DNA of 13,652 bases from Podila epigama (lineage: Eukaryota > Mortierellomycota > Mortierellomycetes > Mortierellales > Mortierellaceae). The stretch covers positions 1 through 13,652 of the forward strand of contig JAAAVE010000055.1 of the NCBI GenBank assembly GCA_015679605.1. Direction: 5' to 3'. The position numbers and the translations under genes are program-made. The notes beneath the pieces are model-generated. The model had not been told where the DNA came from. It did no database searches and saw only the letters and a program-made list of their open reading frames with translations. Shown here piece by piece: positions 8,494 through 13,652 of this stretch (the stretch's first letter is position 1; the number at the start of each line of letters is the position of its first letter).

Positions 8494-8886
8494 TAACAAA
8501 AAAGCCAAATTAGCCAGAAAAAAAAAACACGCACACACACACACACATTACATTCAACAAACAATCAACATCAAATAACAAATAACAAAACAACAAAAAA
8601 AAGACAAGTATGAAAGAAAGAACAGAGGAAAGAGAAGAAAAGCTCATTCAACTTGCACACACACCAACCTCTTTTCACTTCATTCTTCAACAAATACTTT
8701 AATATACGCACTTGTGTCCCAAAAAGCCATCTTTGACAATTCAACTTTGCATGTAACCATCTTCACTGTCTTCCATAAAAAAAAACAAGGACCATTCGTT
8801 ATGTTTCCTCCTCTTTTTGTACAAAAAAAAAATTGGTATTCTTTTTTCTTTTTAATGTTGATTCTTTTCCTGAAAAGGGTGCTTAT
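8494..8886. other. convergent 3' spacer between Ras and enolase
   Basis: This 393-bp spacer carries both 3' untranslated regions. The Ras side is A/C-rich, with CA repeats near 8530-8545 and AATAACAAATAAC-like sequence around 8574-8590. The enolase side has A/T runs and a perfect 14-bp palindrome at 8814-8827. No coding frame is supported. Confidence 0.6.
8814..8827. repeat. 14-bp perfect palindrome in convergent 3' spacer
   Basis: TTTTTGTACAAAAA reads the same on both strands. It lies 60 nt past the enolase stop and about 320 nt past the Ras stop. A role in 3'-end formation of either gene is speculative. Confidence 0.6.
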
Positions 8887-11391
<2,505 letters not shown>

Positions 11392-12325
11392 GTTGAATTG
11401 AAATGAGTGAGAGTGGAAAAGGTGGGTGGGTGGATGAGTTGTTGAAGATGAATGAGATGAAGAGAAAAGGAAAAGGAGGGAAAAAAAAAACGAAAGGACA
11501 GAAATAAATCAAAAATTTCGACGTCACTTTTTTCTCACTGCCTCGTTCCCCATCAAATCTTCAGCCTTTTGCTCAGTCTGGCTGTGACAAGAGAAAACTA
11601 AATCTGACTCTCACTATCTTTCTGCACACACCTCACGCACTATCTCGTGTTCGCATCTTGCTTGAGAAATCGCCATTACTATGTTGCTACCGACCATCCA
11701 GCAAACAGAGTAGCAACCGTCACTCTGATATTGGTCTTGCTTGAGGTTACGATCTCTCTCGATGATAATGGACCGACTGTCTTTGTCCAAAGATAGCACC
11801 AGGCTACATTCAGCAGGCTCATTCGAGGTTATCTGCTACCTCACCCACATCATCTAGCTCAAAGTACAAATAATGTGGGTGAAAAAAAAAAGAGACTGCT
11901 TGATAGCCTTCTGAAAATCTATTCGCCGATTGAAGATAAGGAAAAAAAAAAAATACTGCCCTTGCAGCGATCCTTATCTGAGCATCATGGTCGCCCACTC
12001 CTCCCAAGCTTTACTCTTATTATTCTGCGCATTACGGCGATCTCAAAGCATATCAATACAATTTGTCGAGGTCAGCAGTGACAGAAAAGCTTATCACTGG
12101 TAAAGCATGAAAACGCGAAAGAAACGCCGTTGATATCCTGTTCATTTTTTTTTTCTTACTGGTAAAAACAATATTTTCTAAATGCATACGAATACTACCA
12201 ACAACTTAGCACTTTCTTTAACGATACCAACGATGATGAGCAAAAAAAAGGGGACCGATCTTGAGAAGACTGATGATACCATGATGCCGTTTCGGGTCAA
12301 AAGATGCAAAAAATGAAAATTGTGC
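11392..12325. promoter_or_regulatory. enolase promoter region and non-coding spacer
   Basis: About 0.93 kb lies between the enolase start and the tRNA. Read on the minus strand, the 150 nt before the enolase ATG are strongly pyrimidine-rich, with CCACCCACCCACC (11421-11433) and T/C tracts, as is common upstream of highly expressed fungal glycolytic genes. A CRE-like TGACGTCG (minus strand) lies around 11519-11526. Further out are an inverted repeat (11841-11882) and several A runs. No TATA box and no supported coding exon were found; the short open frames here have no recognisable protein character. Confidence 0.55.
11841..11882. repeat. 10-bp inverted repeat with 22-nt spacer
   Basis: TCACCCACAT (11841-11850) is perfectly complementary to ATGTGGGTGA (11873-11882), and a run of A follows. 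It lies about 450-490 bp upstream of the enolase ATG. It could form a hairpin or act as a split dyad binding site; the function is unknown. Confidence 0.7.
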
Positions 12326-12330
12326 AAAAA
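12326..12330 (-). terminator. RNA polymerase III T-run terminator
   Basis: Five T on the minus strand end the tRNA-Gln gene. The first T is the discriminator base of the tRNA itself. This is the standard Pol III termination signal. Confidence 0.8.
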
Positions 12331-12402
12331 GACCGTGCCGAGGGTCGAACTCGGGTTACAGGATTCAAAGTCCTGGGTACTGGACCACTATACTACACAG
12401 TC
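12330..12402 (-). tRNA. tRNA-Gln (anticodon UUG)
   Basis: The minus strand folds into a complete cloverleaf. The acceptor stem GACTGTG pairs with CACGGTC (7 bp, one G-U). The D stem is GTAT/GTAC with a GG-containing loop. The anticodon stem is CAGGA/TCCTG with loop CTTTGAA, giving anticodon TTG. The variable region is 4 nt, and the T stem is CCGAG/CTCGG with loop TTCGACC. The discriminator base is U, as in yeast tRNA-Gln. No intron is present. An A-box (TAGTATAGTGG) and a B-box-like GAGTTCGACCC are internal. The codon read is CAA. Confidence 0.95.
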
Positions 12403-12785
12403 GTTTTCTCTTTTTTGGCTCAAATTTTTGATGTGGAGTAAGGGGGGTTAGATAATTTCATCTGAGTCACGTGTTGGTCTTTCATATCTCAACGCGCCAA
12501 GGGCAGAATTCTTTTTTGAAAGACAGCCAGTGGACTTGAGCAAGTGGCTTCCAAAAAAAAAAAAGTATCCGTGCAAAAAAAATTAGAGGGTCTCAAACAA
12601 AATGATATCACAGAGTGGAAACTCAAAAACATTGTCATCAGACAGTTCAGGGGACGGTAAGAGTGAGCTTGAGAGAGCAAGAGCGAGTGTTGAATAAAAA
12701 ACGTAACCGCCGAGAAATCACGTTTATGATAATTAATGTAGTAAATTCTGGTATCCTGCCTATTGTATTCCTTATTATTCATGAA
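12403..12785. other. spacer between tRNA-Gln and the KEI1 3' end
   Basis: This 383-bp stretch contains A/T runs, an overlapping TGAGTCA/CACGTG motif at 12463-12473, and the presumed KEI1 3' untranslated region on the right. No supported coding frame or further RNA gene is seen. Confidence 0.55.
12463..12473. promoter_or_regulatory. overlapping AP-1/Gcn4-like and E-box motifs
   Basis: TGAGTCACGTG contains a perfect Gcn4/AP-1 site (TGAGTCA, 12463-12469) overlapping a perfect E-box palindrome (CACGTG, 12468-12473). It lies about 60 bp upstream of the tRNA-Gln 5' end. Function is inferred from motif identity only. Confidence 0.4.
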
Positions 12786-13614
12786 CTAAATGAACTCGTC
12801 ATCCTCTTGGTTACGGAGAGCGGTATGTTTTCCGCGATCCTGACCAATCCTGGGAAGATACATCATGGGTGTTGAGTCTGATCCCGAATTCATGCCGCCT
12901 CCAACCATGTTCGATGGCAAGTCATACCGATGAATGAGCGAGTAAGAGTAGGACCAGACAACCAAAGCAAAGTAGAGCTATCGAAATTTGATTCAGGGTT
13001 CAGTTTTAGAATGCAGCTTATCAGAACATGTCGCCCAAAGTAATATTAATAATAAAAAAAAGTCATACTATGCCCCCAAAGGGAGCAAGAACTTACGTGT
13101 AGACACCATAGACTAAGGAGAATGAGAATCGATATGCCTCCTTCGAATTGAAAGCCCTCACGAACTTCATCGCTAATTGGACTGGTGGTTGAGTCATCGC
13201 TGCTTTGGTCTGGACTAGGAGCAAGGAGGTGGTTCCGTGACATGAACCAAGTAACTGCAAGTGCAATGGTCTCGATTGCATTGATGATCAAGTCGGCGAC
13301 GTATGCCAGGGCATATCGACCCACAATCTTTGTGTTGTCCTTAAATGTTGATGCACAAAAGTCAAGTGTCAGTCTTACGTATTTTCAGATGACAAAACGC
13401 AGCAAGTTTTCAACGCTGTGCTGACAATACTTCGAAAGTCTTTCTTTTTTAGAGTCCCAATGTCAACTGAATTCTGTCAGAGTTCTCTTACCACTAATAC
13501 GCCGTAAAGCCCCCAGGAAAAGGCGAATGTGGCCAAGACGGAATACAGATACATGATGATCTTTGCTAGACTTCCATCGGCGAATATCCCAAAGAATCCT
13601 GATACTTTGTTCAG
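12786..13614 (-). CDS. KEI1: inositol phosphorylceramide synthase subunit Kei1, 3' part
   Basis: Three exons on the minus strand are visible: 13614-13492 (41 codons), 13339-13097 (81) and 12977-12786 (63 codons plus stop). All junctions are phase 0 with GT-AG introns, giving 185 aa; the 5' end lies beyond the window. The first block (LNKVSGFFGIFADGSL then a hydrophobic MYLYSVLATFAFSWGLYG) fits the second membrane segment of Kei1. Exon 2 starts DNTKIVGRYALAYVADL, has a hydrophobic segment (its residues 9-33), a Ser/Asp-rich loop and another hydrophobic stretch that continues into LYFALVVWSYSYSL of exon 3. The tail is hydrophilic and ends in acidic residues. In yeast, Kei1 is the Golgi partner needed for the activity and localisation of the IPC synthase Aur1. 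The family call rests on remembered layout and motifs and is less certain than the others. An in-frame TAA upstream of 13614 forces a splice there, with a CTAAT branch-like site 17 nt away. Confidence 0.72.
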
Positions 13615-13652
13615 CTGCCATGACCAGTTGCATTAGAGGAATAGGAAGCCAT
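13615..13652 (-). other. KEI1 intron 3' end running off the window
   Basis: This holds the acceptor CATGGCAG at 13615-13622 and a CTAAT branch-like motif at 13632-13636. The upstream KEI1 exons are not in the window. Confidence 0.6.

Noticed and set aside
12232-12285. Possible C/D-box snoRNA (ATGATGA then CTGA)
   Set aside because: Boxes are present about 30 nt apart, but the flanks are direct copies of GATACCA rather than a pairing terminal stem, and no second box pair fits.

Overview
The window is nuclear DNA from a fungus, probably an early-diverging, intron-rich lineage such as Mortierellomycotina. The lineage is an inference from protein character, intron density, frequent A/T homopolymers and short tandem repeats; no search was run. 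It holds five protein genes and one tRNA gene. No mobile element, CRISPR array or bacterial-style operon is visible.

Layout from left to right. (1) A single-exon plus-strand gene (302-2182) encodes a Thr-rich, single-pass membrane protein of unknown function. (2) Convergent to it, on the minus strand (2439-4528, six exons), is the mu subunit of the AP-3 adaptor complex (APM3). (3) A repeat- and pyrimidine-rich divergent spacer (4529-5795) leads to a plus-strand Ras GTPase gene (5796-8493). (4) Convergent to Ras, on the minus strand (8887-11391, five exons), is enolase. (5) About 0.9 kb of non-coding DNA upstream of enolase is followed by a minus-strand tRNA-Gln(UUG) (12330-12402). (6) The minus-strand 3' part of KEI1, the Golgi subunit of inositol phosphorylceramide synthase, runs off the right edge (12786 to beyond 13614).

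The genes look like ordinary housekeeping neighbours rather than one pathway. AP-3 and Kei1 both act at the Golgi/endosome, but nothing in the sequence links them.

The standout is the Ras gene. Its first 30 codons, covering the P-loop and the start of switch I, are split over five tiny exons of 30, 18, 18, 22 and 2 nt, separated by about 2 kb of intron. One intron has a GC-AG boundary (6732-7264), and the inferred 2-nt exon (7761-7762) supplies two bases of the codon for Glu30. With these exons the protein is 191 aa and aligns to H-Ras numbering through switch II without any gap. Without the 2-nt exon the frame breaks. All exon coordinates were derived by hand from splice signals, reading frame and family knowledge.
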